NCBI GenBank assembly: GCA_027490095.1 | Contig: JAIXYT010000038.1 | Coordinates: forward strand, 1-64,000 | Source: Sphingomonadales bacterium | GTDB taxonomy: Bacteria; Pseudomonadota; Alphaproteobacteria; Sphingomonadales; Sphingomonadaceae | Direction: 5' to 3' | Length of the DNA stretch: 64,000 nt | Shown: positions 53,344-63,676 of the stretch, piece after piece | Position numbering within the stretch: position 1 is the first letter of the stretch | Layout: the number at the start of each line of letters is the position of its first letter | Made by a program: the position numbers and the translations under genes | Notes under the pieces: generated by a model | What the model was told of the DNA's origin: nothing | Database searches by the model: none | The model's input: the letters and a program-made list of their open reading frames with translations, nothing else

Positions 53344-53908
53344 TTTCCACAGGGCTGGCGTGCGGCTTGCCCGTTCTTTCCAGGGCCTTCCCCCGCCTTG
53401 TCGAACGGCACCGCGCATCCGCCCCAAAAGAGGGGATCGGGTCATTCGCGGTTATTTTTCAGGGATCTATGTGAACGGAGTCGATGCCAAGCATCGGCTG
53501 TCCGTTCCTGCGTCCCTGCGCGAGACCATCGAGGCCCGCAGCCAGACTCGGGAGCTGGTGCTGGGGCCGGACGAACATGCGCCATGTCTGATCGGCTATG
53601 ATGTCACCTACTTCGACCGGCTGGAGGCCCGGCTGGAGGAGGAGTTCGCCGCCGACTTCGGCCCCGGGCGGAGCCTGAAGGCGCGCTCCGTCTTCGGCGC
53701 GACCGAGCATCTGAAATATGACGAGACGGGCCGCATCATCCTGTCGCCGCTGATGCGGGAAATGGGCGAGATCGGCGCCCATGTCGTCTTCATCGGCGTC
53801 GGCCACCATTTCGAGCTGTGGTCGCCCGAGCAGTTCCTCGCCCAGCCCGGGCAGGATCCGCGCGTCCTGAAGCTGGTGAAGGCGCTGATCGCCGGGAGGG
53901 CGCAATGA
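53333..53908 (+). CDS. mraZ: transcriptional regulator MraZ, start uncertain
   Basis: Cell-division-cluster regulator with two SpoVT/AbrB-like swapped-hairpin repeats. Recognisable are YFSGIYVNGVDAKHRLSVPA (first repeat) and YDETGRIILSPLMRE (second). The family N-terminus should begin near YFSG, about 53448, but no ATG, GTG or TTG lies there. Candidates are ATG 53333, which falls inside the MraZ boxes, GTG 53360, and GTG 53471 with an AGGGA ribosome site but losing the first strand. The stop overlaps rsmH. The coding sequence is secure; the start is not. Confidence 0.85.
   Translation: MLSLFHRAGVRLARSFQGLPPPCRTAPRIRPKRGDRVIRGYFSGIYVNGVDAKHRLSVPASLRETIEARSQTRELVLGPDEHAPCLIGYDVTYFDRLEARLEEEFAADFGPGRSLKARSVFGATEHLKYDETGRIILSPLMREMGEIGAHVVFIGVGHHFELWSPEQFLAQPGQDPRVLKLVKALIAGRAQ
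53343..53351 (+). promoter_or_regulatory. DnaA-box-like site at dcw promoter
   Basis: TTTTCCACA fits the relaxed DnaA consensus TTWTNCACA and lies just after the MraZ boxes. A second identical site is at 53208-53216. DnaA control of division genes is possible but not shown. Confidence 0.35.
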
Positions 53909-54948
53909 GTGCCGCCTCGCGCCGCGGCACCCCGTCCCTTCCCGACGCCGCACCTGCCTCTTCCGCCCAGGGTCTTTCCCACATCCCCGTCCTTCTGGCC
54001 GAAGTGATCGGCGCCCTTGAGATCGAGCCGGGCGCGCATGTCGTCGACGGCACCTTCGGCGGCGGCGGATATGCGAAGGCCGCGCTGGACGCCGGCGCGA
54101 TCGTGACGGGATTTGATCGCGATCCGCGCGCGGTGGCGCGCGGCACGCCGATGGCCGATGCCTCGGCCGGGCAGCTTCGCCTCATCAACCGCACCTTTGC
54201 CGGCATGGCACAGGCGCTGGGGCCTGCCAGCGCCGATGCCGTGGCGCTCGACCTCGGCTACTCCTCGATCCAGATGGACGATCCGGCCTATGGCCTGTCG
54301 TTCCAGGCCGATGGCCCGCTGGACATGCGCCTGTCGGGCGAAGGCGAAAGCGCAGCCGACTTCGTGAACGGCGCGAGCGAGGCCGAGATCGCCGATGTCC
54401 TCTACCTCTATGGCGAGGAGCCGGCCGCCCGCCGGATCGCGCGCGCCATCGTGGCCGACCGCCCGTTCCGCACGACGGGTGAGCTGGCCGGGCTGGTGCG
54501 CCGGGTTGTGAAGGCGGGGAAGGGCGGCAAGGACACGAAGCGCGATCCGGCAACGCGCAGCTTCCAGGCCATCCGCATCCGGGTGAACGACGAACTGGGT
54601 GAACTGGAGCGCGGCCTGGAGGCGGCCGAAGCCGTGCTGAAGCCGGGCGGCCGGCTGGCCGTCGTCAGCTTCCACAGCCTCGAGGACCGGATCGTGAAGC
54701 ATTTCCTTGCCGAGCGGTCCGGCAGCCTGCCGTCGGGCTCCCGCTACCTGCCCGAGGCCCGGAATGTGCGGGCGCCGACCTTCGAACGGCCGGCCAAGGC
54801 CAGACGGCCATCGGACGCCGAGCTGCTGGCAAATCCGCGCGCGCGATCGGCGACGCTGCGCGTGGCGCGCCGCACAGGCGCACAGGCCTGGGGCGCCGGG
54901 ACAGGCGCCAACGGACGCGCCGAAACACATGGGGAGGACAGGGCATGA
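53905..54948 (+). CDS. rsmH: 16S rRNA m4C1402 methyltransferase RsmH
   Basis: Methylates N4 of C1402 in 16S rRNA. The 347-residue protein has HIPVLLAEVI near residue 26, the SAM site DGTFGGGGYAKA, DLGYSSIQMDDPAYGLSF, and VVSFHSLEDRIVKHF. Conserved second gene of the dcw cluster. ATG 53905 overlaps mraZ, and its stop overlaps the ftsL-like gene (ATGA). Confidence 0.96.
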   Translation: MSAASRRGTPSLPDAAPASSAQGLSHIPVLLAEVIGALEIEPGAHVVDGTFGGGGYAKAALDAGAIVTGFDRDPRAVARGTPMADASAGQLRLINRTFAGMAQALGPASADAVALDLGYSSIQMDDPAYGLSFQADGPLDMRLSGEGESAADFVNGASEAEIADVLYLYGEEPAARRIARAIVADRPFRTTGELAGLVRRVVKAGKGGKDTKRDPATRSFQAIRIRVNDELGELERGLEAAEAVLKPGGRLAVVSFHSLEDRIVKHFLAERSGSLPSGSRYLPEARNVRAPTFERPAKARRPSDAELLANPRARSATLRVARRTGAQAWGAGTGANGRAETHGEDRA

Positions 54949-55550
54949 ACGCGATGATGCGCACCACTGTCGACGGCCGGGGATGGCGGGCCGACGGCGC
55001 CCAGCGATCCGCCGGGCGAAGGACCTGGGCCGCGACCGCCTGGCTGGTCGCAGGCACGATTGCCGTTGCCGTGACGAGCTACACGCTGTCGCTCCAGGTG
55101 GCGTCCGAGCGCCGCGAGGTGGAGCGGCTGGCCCGACAGAACCGCGCCCTTCAGGCGGACCTCAAGGCCCAGGACGCGGAGCTGAGGGTGCGCATGCGCA
55201 TGCCCCAGCTGCAGCGCTGGAACGACACCGTGCTCGGCCTGGTGCCGATTTCGGCCACCCAGTATCTGGCGAACCCGGTGCAGCTGGCATCCTATGGCGC
55301 GGCCCCCGCCGTGCCGGCCCAGCCGCGCGTGCAGCTGGCCGTGCGCGACCTGCCGGCCCAGCCCGCACCGGCTGCGGCCCGGCCCGTGCTGGTAAAGGCG
55401 GACGTGCCGGCCGCACCCCGCGCCGCGGGCCCAATCGCGCGGGCCGTTCCTGCCCCTGCGCTGGAACGGCCGGCGCCCGAGGCGGCGCCTGCCGACCTGC
55501 TGCAGCAGGTCGAGATGTCGTTCGGCGACCAACCGCTGCCCCAGCCCTGA
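54945..55550 (+). CDS. ftsL: FtsL-like cell-division protein
   Basis: Bitopic division protein of 201 residues. A cytoplasmic N-terminus of about 28 residues is followed by a membrane helix (30-50) and a periplasmic coiled coil (SERREVERLARQNRALQADL). A long Ala/Pro-rich tail follows. Position between rsmH and ftsI defines it as FtsL, a poorly conserved family; about 100 residues more than the E. coli protein come from the tail. FtsL joins FtsB/FtsQ to activate FtsWI. Confidence 0.85.
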   Translation: MNAMMRTTVDGRGWRADGAQRSAGRRTWAATAWLVAGTIAVAVTSYTLSLQVASERREVERLARQNRALQADLKAQDAELRVRMRMPQLQRWNDTVLGLVPISATQYLANPVQLASYGAAPAVPAQPRVQLAVRDLPAQPAPAAARPVLVKADVPAAPRAAGPIARAVPAPALERPAPEAAPADLLQQVEMSFGDQPLPQP

Positions 55551-55554
55551 GCCG

Positions 55555-57309
55555 ATGAGCCCCGCCGCCCTGTCCCGCGAGGCAGTCCGACTGCCCGGCC
55601 ATCGCCAGATGGCCCTGGGGCAGGCGCGCCAGCGGCTGGCGATCGGGATCCTGCTGTTCGTCGCCTTCACGCTGCTGCTGGGCCTTCGACTGGTCGAGCT
55701 CGCACTGTTCGACGGCGCGCCGCGGCGTGCCCGTCCGGTGGTCGCCTCGCCCGAGATCCGGGCCGACATCCTGGACCGCAACGGCGTGACGCTCGCCTCG
55801 AGCTTCGAGGCCTATGCCCTTGCCGCCCGCCCCCGCGACATCGTGGGCGACCGCGAGGCGCTTGTCGCGGCGCTTGTGCGGATCCTTCCCGAGCGGGGCG
55901 AGGAGGCGATCCGCGCGGCCGTCTATCACGACGGCAAGTTCCGCTATGTGACGCGGCGCATCCTGCCCGAGCAGGCCGAGGCGATCCGGCGCCTGGGAGA
56001 GCCCGGCCTGACGCTGGAGCGCGAGGCCGAGCGGCTCTACCCCCATGTGGGGCTTGCAGCGCATCTGGTGGGCTACACGGGCATCGACGGGCGTGGCGAA
56101 GGCGGGATCGAGCGCGCCTTCGAGGAGCGGCTGACCGACCCCGCGCAGCGCGACACGCCGCTGGTGCTGGCAATGGACGTGCGCGTGCAGCAGGCGCTGG
56201 AAAGCGAGCTCGAGGCGCAGATGCTGGCCCAGAAGGCTGCCGGCGCCGCCGGCGTGGTGATGGACGTTCACACCGGCGAAGTGCTTGCGATGGCCTCGCT
56301 GCCGGCCTTCAACGCCAACCGGCCGGGCGGGCTGACCGGCATGCCCAGCCACATGAACCGCGCAACGCTCGGCGTCTATGAACTGGGCTCGACCTTCAAG
56401 GCGTTCACAATCGCGATGGCGCTGGACACCGGGGTCGTGACCGACCTTGCCGAACGCTTCCCGACGACACCGATCGCGGTCGGCCGCCACCGCATCTCGG
56501 ACAGCCACCCCAAGGGCTATCCGCTGTCGGTGCCCGAGGTGCTGATCTATTCGTCGAACGTGGGCACGGCGCGGATGGCCGAGCGCATGGGGCGCGCCCG
56601 GCAGGAGGAATTCCTGCGCAGGCTGGGCATGATGGGCCGCGCGCCGGGCGAACTGAAGGAATCGGGCCGCGCGCTGACCCCGCCGGCGAACAACTGGGGC
56701 CTTTCCAGCGTGATGACCGTGGGCTTCGGTCACGGCATCGCAGTGACGCCGCTGCATCTGGCCAACGCCTACGCGACGCTGGTGAACGGCGGGATCCACC
56801 GCGAGGCGACCTTCCTGAAGGTGCCGCCGGGTGTCGAACGTCCGGAAACCCGGGTGTTCAGTGCCGAGAGTTCGAAGCTCGTCAACGGCATGCTGCGGCT
56901 GGCCGTGCTGGACGGCACCGGCAGGCAGGCCGACGCCGACGGCTACCGGGTCGGCGGCAAGACGGGGACGGCCGAAAAGGTGCTGGAGACCGGGCGCGGC
57001 TATGACCGTCGGCGCAACATCACCACCTTCGCCGGCGCCTTCCCGATGGATGCGCCCCGCTATGTGGTGGTCACGATGGTCGACGATCCGTCGGCGGGCC
57101 TGCGCTCGGCAGGGGCAGTGGCCGCGCCGGTGTTCAAGAATGTGGTGAACCGGGTGGCGCCCGTGCTGGGCGTGGCGCCGGACACCAGCGGAGGGTCCGA
57201 GCCCGACATTGCCGCACTCGCCGGCCTCTACACGCCGCGCGACCCCAAGCGGGATCCCAACATCCGCGCAGGGCTGATGCCGATGCCGGTTGCAGGTGCG
57301 CCGCGATGA
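55555..57309 (+). CDS. ftsI: division-specific peptidoglycan transpeptidase FtsI (PBP3)
   Basis: Septal transpeptidase anchored in the inner membrane. The 584-residue protein has one N-terminal helix (about 28-46), a pedestal domain with RADILDRNG, and a transpeptidase domain. The active-site SxxK is STFK near residue 279, SxN is SSNV near 326 and KTG is KTGT near 472. It follows ftsL by 4 bases and overlaps murE (ATGA). Confidence 0.97.
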   Translation: MSPAALSREAVRLPGHRQMALGQARQRLAIGILLFVAFTLLLGLRLVELALFDGAPRRARPVVASPEIRADILDRNGVTLASSFEAYALAARPRDIVGDREALVAALVRILPERGEEAIRAAVYHDGKFRYVTRRILPEQAEAIRRLGEPGLTLEREAERLYPHVGLAAHLVGYTGIDGRGEGGIERAFEERLTDPAQRDTPLVLAMDVRVQQALESELEAQMLAQKAAGAAGVVMDVHTGEVLAMASLPAFNANRPGGLTGMPSHMNRATLGVYELGSTFKAFTIAMALDTGVVTDLAERFPTTPIAVGRHRISDSHPKGYPLSVPEVLIYSSNVGTARMAERMGRARQEEFLRRLGMMGRAPGELKESGRALTPPANNWGLSSVMTVGFGHGIAVTPLHLANAYATLVNGGIHREATFLKVPPGVERPETRVFSAESSKLVNGMLRLAVLDGTGRQADADGYRVGGKTGTAEKVLETGRGYDRRRNITTFAGAFPMDAPRYVVVTMVDDPSAGLRSAGAVAAPVFKNVVNRVAPVLGVAPDTSGGSEPDIAALAGLYTPRDPKRDPNIRAGLMPMPVAGAPR

Positions 57310-58748
57310 GCGACCCGCTGGCCCCCGTGCGTGACCGGATCACCGGCTTTGCGATCGACCACCGCAAGGTGGCGCCCGGCACCGTGTTCGGCGCCTTCCG
57401 CGGCAGCCGCTTCGATGGCGAGAGCGTGATCGCCGACGCCGTGAAGGCGGGCGCGATCGCCGTGGTCACCCGGCCGGAGGCGAAGGTGGAGGGCGCGCTC
57501 CACATCGCCGACGCGGAGCCGCGGCGCATGTTCGCGCGCCTGGCGGCGGGCTTTTTCGCGCCCTTCCCCGCGATGACGGCGGCGGTGACCGGCACCAACG
57601 GCAAGACGAGCACCGTCGAGCTCACCCGCCAGCTGTGGCACCTGGCCGGCGAGCGCGCCGCCTCGATGGGCACGCTTGGCGTGGTGACGGCCTCCGACCA
57701 TGCGAAGGCAGGCTCGGGCGGGCTGACGACGCCCGACATCGTGACCTTCCTTGCCAATGTCGCAGGGCTCGCGCGCGAGGGGATCAGCCACCTTGCCTTC
57801 GAAGCCTCGTCGCACGGGCTCGACCAGTATCGGACCGAAGGGCTGCCCGTGCGGGCGGCGGCCTTCACCAACCTGACGCGCGATCACCTGGACTACCACG
57901 GCGACATGGAGGCCTATTTCCAGGCCAAGCTGCGGCTGTTCACGCAAGTGCTGGATGCCGACGGCACGGCGGTGGTGTGGCTGGACGGGCAGGCGACTGG
58001 CGCAGCCTACAACCGGCGCGTTGTCGATGCCTGCCGGGCCCGCGGCGTGACGCTGCTGACCGTGGGGCCCGATGGCGCGGACCTGAAGCTGGTGAAGCGC
58101 GTGCCCACCCTGCTGGGGCAGACGCTGACGATCGAGGCCGCAGGCGTGGCCCACACGCTGAACCTGCCGCTGATCGGCGGCTACCAGGCGGCCAATGCGC
58201 TGGTGGCGGCGGGGCTGGTGGTGGCCGGTGGGGCCGATGTGGCCTCGACCCTGAAGCTGCTCGGCCGGGTGTCGGGTGTGCGCGGCCGGCTCGAGCGCGC
58301 CGTCATCACGCCGACGGGCGCGCCGGTCTACATCGACTATGCCCATACGCCCGACGCGCTGGAGGCGGCGGTTGCAGCCCTCAGGCCGCACACCGCGAAC
58401 CGGCTGATCCTGCTGTTCGGCTGCGGCGGCGACCGCGACCGGGGCAAGCGGCCCGAGATGGGCGCGATCGCGGTGCGCGACGCGGACCACGTGATCGTGA
58501 CCGACGACAATCCGCGCACCGAGGATGCAGCTTCAATCCGGGCCGAGATCATGGCGGCCGCCGGGGGTGCGCGCGAGGTGCCGGGCCGTGCCGATGCCAT
58601 CCGCGCGGCGCTCGCCGAAGCGAAGTCGGGTGACGTGGTGCTGCTGGCCGGCAAGGGCCATGAACAGGGGCAGATCGTCGGCACCGACGTGCTGCCCTTC
58701 GACGATGCCGAGGTGGCGCGCGCGGCGGCTGCGGAGCTGCCCCGATGA
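57306..58748 (+). CDS. murE: UDP-MurNAc-tripeptide synthetase MurE
   Basis: Adds the third residue to the peptidoglycan precursor. The 480-residue Mur ligase has the ATP-binding TGTNGKTST near residue 98, EASSHGLDQ and the DNPR box (TDDNPRTED), which marks meso-diaminopimelate use. It overlaps ftsI and murF by 4 bases each. Confidence 0.97.
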   Translation: MSDPLAPVRDRITGFAIDHRKVAPGTVFGAFRGSRFDGESVIADAVKAGAIAVVTRPEAKVEGALHIADAEPRRMFARLAAGFFAPFPAMTAAVTGTNGKTSTVELTRQLWHLAGERAASMGTLGVVTASDHAKAGSGGLTTPDIVTFLANVAGLAREGISHLAFEASSHGLDQYRTEGLPVRAAAFTNLTRDHLDYHGDMEAYFQAKLRLFTQVLDADGTAVVWLDGQATGAAYNRRVVDACRARGVTLLTVGPDGADLKLVKRVPTLLGQTLTIEAAGVAHTLNLPLIGGYQAANALVAAGLVVAGGADVASTLKLLGRVSGVRGRLERAVITPTGAPVYIDYAHTPDALEAAVAALRPHTANRLILLFGCGGDRDRGKRPEMGAIAVRDADHVIVTDDNPRTEDAASIRAEIMAAAGGAREVPGRADAIRAALAEAKSGDVVLLAGKGHEQGQIVGTDVLPFDDAEVARAAAAELPR

Positions 58749-60106
58749 GGCCGCTGTGGACCGGTGAAGAGGTCGCGGCCGCGACCGGTGGGCGGCTCTC
58801 CGCCCCCTTCGATGTCGAAGGCGTGACCTTCGACAGCCGGGAGGTGATCGGCGGCGAGCTGTTCGTGGCGATGCGTGGGGGCACGGCCAATGGCCATGCC
58901 TATGTGGCGCAGGCCGCCGCACGGGGCGCTGCGGGCTTCCTGGTGGAGCAGCCGGTCGATGGGCCCCATGTACAGGTGGCCGACAGTTTCCGGGCGCTGG
59001 AGGCGCTGGGCATCGCGGCGCGTGCGCGCACGGGCGCAACGGTGGTCGGGGTGACCGGCAGCGTCGGGAAGACCGGCACCAAGGAGGCGCTGCGCCTTGC
59101 CTTCGAACGCATAGCGCCGGATGCGACCCATGCCTCGGTGAAAAGCTACAACAACCACACCGGCGTGCCCTTGAGCCTGGCACGGATGCCCGCCGACACG
59201 CGCTTCGGCGTGTTCGAGATGGGCATGAACCATGCGCAGGAAATCGCCGCGCTGACGCGGATGGTGCGCCCGCATGTGGCGGTGATCACCTGGGTGGCGA
59301 ACGCGCACATCGAGAATTTCGCCGACGGCGAGCCCGGGATCGCCCGGGCCAAGGCCGAGATCTTCGAGGGGCTGGAGCCCGGCGGCGTTGCCATCTGGCC
59401 TTCTGACAACCCCCATGCGCCGATCCTGGCGGCTGCGGCCGACAAACTGGGTGCGAAATCAATTCGGTTCGGGTGGAAGGAAGGCGCCGACGTCCGCGTG
59501 CTGGCCGCGGATGTCGGTGCCGCTTCCACGAAACTGGTTGCCGACGTGATGGGCGAGGAGCTGCACTTGACGGTGGGCATGGCCGGGCGCCACTGGGTGG
59601 GCAATGCGCTTGCCGTGCTTGCCTGCGTGAAGGCGGCGGGCGGCGACATTGCCGAAGCCGGCCTTGCGCTTGCCGGCTTGTCCGACCTGCCGGGCCGCGG
59701 CGCGCGGCGCACGGTGAAGGCAGCCGGCGGCAAGGCGACGCTGATCGACGAGAGCTACAACGCCAATCCCGTCTCCATGGCAGCAGCGCTTGCCGTTCTG
59801 CGCGACACCCCGGCGAAGCGCCGGATCGCAGTGCTGGGCGCGATGCGCGAACTGGGCGCAGCGGGCGAGGCCCTTCACGCCGGGCTTGCCGCGCCGATCG
59901 CCGACGCGGGCGTCGTTGAACTCGCACTGGTGGGGCCCGAGATGGCGGCGCTTCAGGTGCCGGGTGCCGTGCACCTGGCCGATGCCGCCGCCGCGACGGA
60001 CTGGGCGCGCGCAACACTGAAGGATGGCGACGTGCTGCTGGTGAAGGGCTCCAACTCGATTCAGCTCGGCCGGCTGGTGGCGGCACTGGTGGAGCAGGCG
60101 GCATGA
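58745..60106 (+). CDS. murF: UDP-MurNAc-tripeptide D-Ala-D-Ala ligase MurF
   Basis: Adds D-Ala-D-Ala in the last cytoplasmic step. The 453-residue ligase has the ATP loop [13 protein letters not shown] near residue 102, [13 protein letters not shown] and [11 protein letters not shown]. It overlaps both neighbours by ATGA. Confidence 0.97.
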   Translation: MRPLWTGEEVAAATGGRLSAPFDVEGVTFDSREVIGGELFVAMRGGTANGHAYVAQAAARGAAGFLVEQPVDGPHVQVADSFRALEALGIAARARTGATVVGVTGSVGKTGTKEALRLAFERIAPDATHASVKSYNNHTGVPLSLARMPADTRFGVFEMGMNHAQEIAALTRMVRPHVAVITWVANAHIENFADGEPGIARAKAEIFEGLEPGGVAIWPSDNPHAPILAAAADKLGAKSIRFGWKEGADVRVLAADVGAASTKLVADVMGEELHLTVGMAGRHWVGNALAVLACVKAAGGDIAEAGLALAGLSDLPGRGARRTVKAAGGKATLIDESYNANPVSMAAALAVLRDTPAKRRIAVLGAMRELGAAGEALHAGLAAPIADAGVVELALVGPEMAALQVPGAVHLADAAAATDWARATLKDGDVLLVKGSNSIQLGRLVAALVEQAA

Positions 60107-61176
60107 TCTACCATCTCGCCGAATGGCTCGGCTTTCCGGGTGTTCTCAACCTCGTGCGCTACCTGACCTTCCGCTCCGGCGCAGCGCTGGTCACGGCGCT
60201 TGCCATCGGGCTTCTGATCGGGCCGCGCTTCATCGCCTGGCTGCGCTCCAAGCAGGGGAAAGGCCAGCCCATCCGCGAGGACGGGCCGGCGAGCCACCTG
60301 ATCACCAAGAAGGGCACGCCCACCATGGGCGGCCTCAAGATCCTGATATGCCTGACGGTTTCCACCCTTCTGTGGATGGAGTGGGACCTGCCCTTCGTGT
60401 GGGCGGCGCTGTTCGTGACGCTGGGTTTCGGCGTGATCGGCTTCCTCGACGATTACAACAAGGTGATGAAGCGCTCGACCGCGGGGGTTTCCGGCAAGGT
60501 GCGGCTGGCAGCCGAGTTCCTGATCGCAGGGGCCGCCGTCTACTATGTGTCGATCTTCACCGGCACGACCCTGTATTTCCCGTTCCTGAAGGATTCCGGG
60601 GTCGACCTCGGCTGGGCCTATGTCGGCTTCGGTGCCCTGGTGATCGTTGGTGCCGGCAACGCGGTGAACCTGACCGACGGCCTCGACGGGCTGGCCACCA
60701 TGCCCGTCATCATCGCCGCCATGACCTTCGGCATCATCGCCTATCTCGTCGGCAACGCCGTGTTCGCCGACTATCTGGGCGTCCACTTCGTGCGCGGCTC
60801 GGGCGAACTGATCGTGTTCGTGGGGGCACTGGTGGGCGCGGGGCTCGCCTTCCTGTGGTTCAACGCACCGCCGGCGGCCGTGTTCATGGGCGACACCGGA
60901 AGCCTGGCACTGGGCGGCGCGATCGGCACCATCGCCGTCATCACCAACCACGAGCTGGTGCTGGTGATCGTGGGCGGCCTGTTCGTGCTGGAGGCGGTCT
61001 CTGTCATCGTCCAGGTCGCAAGCTTCAAGATGACCGGCAAGCGCGTCTTCAAGATGGCGCCCATCCACCACCATTTCGAGCAGCTGGGCTGGCCGGAATC
61101 GACCGTCGTGATCCGTTTCTGGATCATCTCCTTCGTGCTGGCGCTTGCCGGCCTCGCAACGCTGAAGCTCAGGTGA
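60103..61176 (+). CDS. mraY: phospho-MurNAc-pentapeptide transferase MraY
   Basis: Multi-pass inner-membrane enzyme making lipid I on undecaprenyl phosphate. The 357-residue protein has about ten helices, GTPTMGG near residue 69, the catalytic [21 protein letters not shown], and [12 protein letters not shown]. It is linked to murF and murD by minimal overlaps (TGATG at its end). Confidence 0.97.
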   Translation: MIYHLAEWLGFPGVLNLVRYLTFRSGAALVTALAIGLLIGPRFIAWLRSKQGKGQPIREDGPASHLITKKGTPTMGGLKILICLTVSTLLWMEWDLPFVWAALFVTLGFGVIGFLDDYNKVMKRSTAGVSGKVRLAAEFLIAGAAVYYVSIFTGTTLYFPFLKDSGVDLGWAYVGFGALVIVGAGNAVNLTDGLDGLATMPVIIAAMTFGIIAYLVGNAVFADYLGVHFVRGSGELIVFVGALVGAGLAFLWFNAPPAAVFMGDTGSLALGGAIGTIAVITNHELVLVIVGGLFVLEAVSVIVQVASFKMTGKRVFKMAPIHHHFEQLGWPESTVVIRFWIISFVLALAGLATLKLR

Positions 61177-62483
61177 TGGCGGGCGTGACGGCTCCTGCAC
61201 TGGCCGGCCGGCGCTATGCCGTCTACGGCCTCGCGCGCTCGGGGCAGTCGGCGCTCAGGTTCCTCGCGCGCTCGGGCGCGAAAGCGGTTGCGTGGGACGA
61301 GAATGCCGCGACCCGGGAGGCGGCAGCGACCGCCTTTCCGGGCCTGGAGCTCGCGGATTTCGCGACGCTGGATCTGGCCGGCATCGACGGGCTGGTGGTC
61401 TCCCCTGGCGTCCCGCTGAACCGCCATCCGCTCGCCGCCCGCGCCCGGGCGGCGGGCTGCCCGATCCTCGGCGACATGGAACTGTGGCAGCAGGCGCGCG
61501 CCAACCTTCCGGCGCATCGGCTGGTAGGGATCACCGGCACCAACGGCAAATCGACCACCACTGCGCTCGTTCACCATCTTCTGGAAACGGCGGGGTTCGC
61601 CGCCCGGCTCGGCGGCAACATCGGCCTGCCGGTGCTCGATGCCGACCCGCTGCCCGCGGGCGGGGTCTATGTGTTCGAGCTGTCGAGCTTCCAGATCGAC
61701 CTTGCGCACAGCCTCGCCTCGGATATCGCCATCTGGACCAACCTGACCCCCGACCATCTCGACCGCTACGACGGGATGCCGGGTTATGCTGCGTCCAAGG
61801 CCCGCATCTTCGCCATGCAGAAGCCCGGCGGCCATGCCGTGATCGCGGTCGACGATGACTGGACGCGGGCCGCAGCCGCGGCGCTGCCGCAGGGCCTCGC
61901 CCTGACCCGCGTGTCGGCCGCCGATGTGCGCGCCGACGACCAGGCCCGCTGGCCCAGCCTCCAGGGCCCGCACAATGCCCAGAATGTCGCCTGTGCCGTA
62001 GCGGCTGCCCGCCTTCTGGGCGCAGGCGAGGACGCGATCGAGCAGGGCCTCCGGAGCTTCCCCGGCCTTGCCCACCGGATGGAGATCGTGGCGACCGTGC
62101 GCGGCGTCCGCTATGTGAACGACAGCAAGGCCACCAACCCCACCAGCGTCGCGCCGGCCCTGCAGGCGTTCGACGCGATCCACTGGATCCTCGGCGGGCA
62201 GGCCAAGACGGCCGAGCTCGACGCCTGCCTGCCGCATCTTGGGGCCGTGAAGGCCGCCTATGTGATCGGCGAGGCAGCCCCGCTGTTCGAACGCATCCTG
62301 ACGCCGCACCTCGCCGTGTCCAATGCGGGCACGCTGGAGGCCGCCGTCTCAGGTGCGGCGCGGGTGGCGGAGCCCGGTGACACGGTGCTGCTGTCGCCGG
62401 CCTGCGCCTCGTTCGACCAGTATCGCGATTACGAAGCCCGGGGTGCCCATTTCCGGGCCCTCGTCGAGAGGCTGCAGCAATGA
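61176..62483 (+). CDS. murD: UDP-MurNAc-L-alanine D-glutamate ligase MurD
   Basis: Adds D-glutamate to the precursor. The 435-residue ligase shows GITGTNGKSTTTAL near residue 113, the N-terminal YAVYGLARSGQSA Rossmann motif and FNDSKATN-like VNDSKATNPTSV. ATG at 61176 overlaps the mraY stop by one base. The stop overlaps ftsW. Confidence 0.96.
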   Translation: MAGVTAPALAGRRYAVYGLARSGQSALRFLARSGAKAVAWDENAATREAAATAFPGLELADFATLDLAGIDGLVVSPGVPLNRHPLAARARAAGCPILGDMELWQQARANLPAHRLVGITGTNGKSTTTALVHHLLETAGFAARLGGNIGLPVLDADPLPAGGVYVFELSSFQIDLAHSLASDIAIWTNLTPDHLDRYDGMPGYAASKARIFAMQKPGGHAVIAVDDDWTRAAAAALPQGLALTRVSAADVRADDQARWPSLQGPHNAQNVACAVAAARLLGAGEDAIEQGLRSFPGLAHRMEIVATVRGVRYVNDSKATNPTSVAPALQAFDAIHWILGGQAKTAELDACLPHLGAVKAAYVIGEAAPLFERILTPHLAVSNAGTLEAAVSGAARVAEPGDTVLLSPACASFDQYRDYEARGAHFRALVERLQQ

Positions 62484-63676
62484 AGATCAGCGGCCTCACC
62501 CTGTCCTTCGGCCGGGCGGACCGGACCCCGCTTGCGCGCTGGTTCTGGACCATCGACCGCCCGCTGCTGTTCATGCTTCTGGTGCTGATCGGCTGCGGCA
62601 TCATCGCGGTTGCGGCCGCCTCGCCGGCGGCTGCGCTGCGGCTCTCGGGCGGCGCGCTGGAGATCCCGCCGCTGCACTTCCTGTGGCGGCAACTCATCTG
62701 GGTGGCGATCGGCCTGCCCCTCATGCTCGGAGTGTCGATGCTGACCAAGAATGCCGCACGGCGGGTGGCGCTTGGCGGCTTCGTGCTGTTCCTCGTGCTG
62801 CTGGCGCTTGTCCCCTTCATCGGCGCCGAGAACAACGGGGCCCAGCGCTGGATCCAGCTGCCCGGATTCCAGATGCAGCCGATCGAATTCCTGAAACCCT
62901 TCTTCATCGTGACCACTGCCTGGCTGTTCGCGCTGCGCTTCGAGGACCGGTCGCTCCCCGTCATCCCGGCGGGGGCGATGGTGCTGGCCGTGATCGTGGG
63001 GCTTCTGGTGATCCAGCCCGATTTCGGCCAGGCCGCCCTGCTGATCGCCGTCTGGCTGGTGCAGGCCGTGCTGGCCGGATTGCCGCTGATCATTCTCGGC
63101 CTTGCGGTTGTCGGCCTGTTTGCGGGCCTTGTGCTGGCCTACCAGTTCGAGCCGCATGTCCAGAACCGGATCGACGGTTTCCTGCACGGCGAGGGGGACA
63201 CCTACCAGGTCGATCGCGCGCTCGATTGCTTCCGCTCGGGCGGGCTCTATGGCGCCGGCCCCGGCGAGGGAACGGCCAAGTTCCACCTGCCCGAAGCGCA
63301 GACCGACTACATCTTCTCAGTGATCGGAGAGGAGTTCGGGGCCATCGTCTGCTTTGCGCTCGCCCTACTATATCTTGCGATTGTCCTTCGCGTTCTGCTA
63401 CAACTTCTGGATGAGGACGACCCGTTCACGCTGATCGCGGCGACGGGCCTTGTCGCGCAGTTCGGGGGTCAGGCGCTCATCAACATGTCGGTGAATCTGG
63501 CGCTCGCTCCGTCCAAGGGCATGACCCTTCCGTTCATCAGCCACGGCGGCTCCAGTTTCCTCGCGACCTCGCTTGCGATGGGGCTGCTGCTGGCCATCAC
63601 GCGCCGCAACCGCCACCTGAAATCCAGCCCCTATCTGCAATCGGGCCTCGCCCCGCTCAGGCCTCGCGCGGCATGA
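62480..63676 (+). CDS. ftsW: septal peptidoglycan glycosyltransferase FtsW
   Basis: SEDS-family membrane protein polymerising glycan at the septum with FtsI. The 398-residue protein has ten or so helices. The conserved RIDGFLHGEGDTYQV loop and PSKGMTLPFISHGGSS motif are present, with an early WRQLIW segment. Both ends overlap neighbours by 4 bases. Confidence 0.96.
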   Translation: MKISGLTLSFGRADRTPLARWFWTIDRPLLFMLLVLIGCGIIAVAAASPAAALRLSGGALEIPPLHFLWRQLIWVAIGLPLMLGVSMLTKNAARRVALGGFVLFLVLLALVPFIGAENNGAQRWIQLPGFQMQPIEFLKPFFIVTTAWLFALRFEDRSLPVIPAGAMVLAVIVGLLVIQPDFGQAALLIAVWLVQAVLAGLPLIILGLAVVGLFAGLVLAYQFEPHVQNRIDGFLHGEGDTYQVDRALDCFRSGGLYGAGPGEGTAKFHLPEAQTDYIFSVIGEEFGAIVCFALALLYLAIVLRVLLQLLDEDDPFTLIAATGLVAQFGGQALINMSVNLALAPSKGMTLPFISHGGSSFLATSLAMGLLLAITRRNRHLKSSPYLQSGLAPLRPRAA

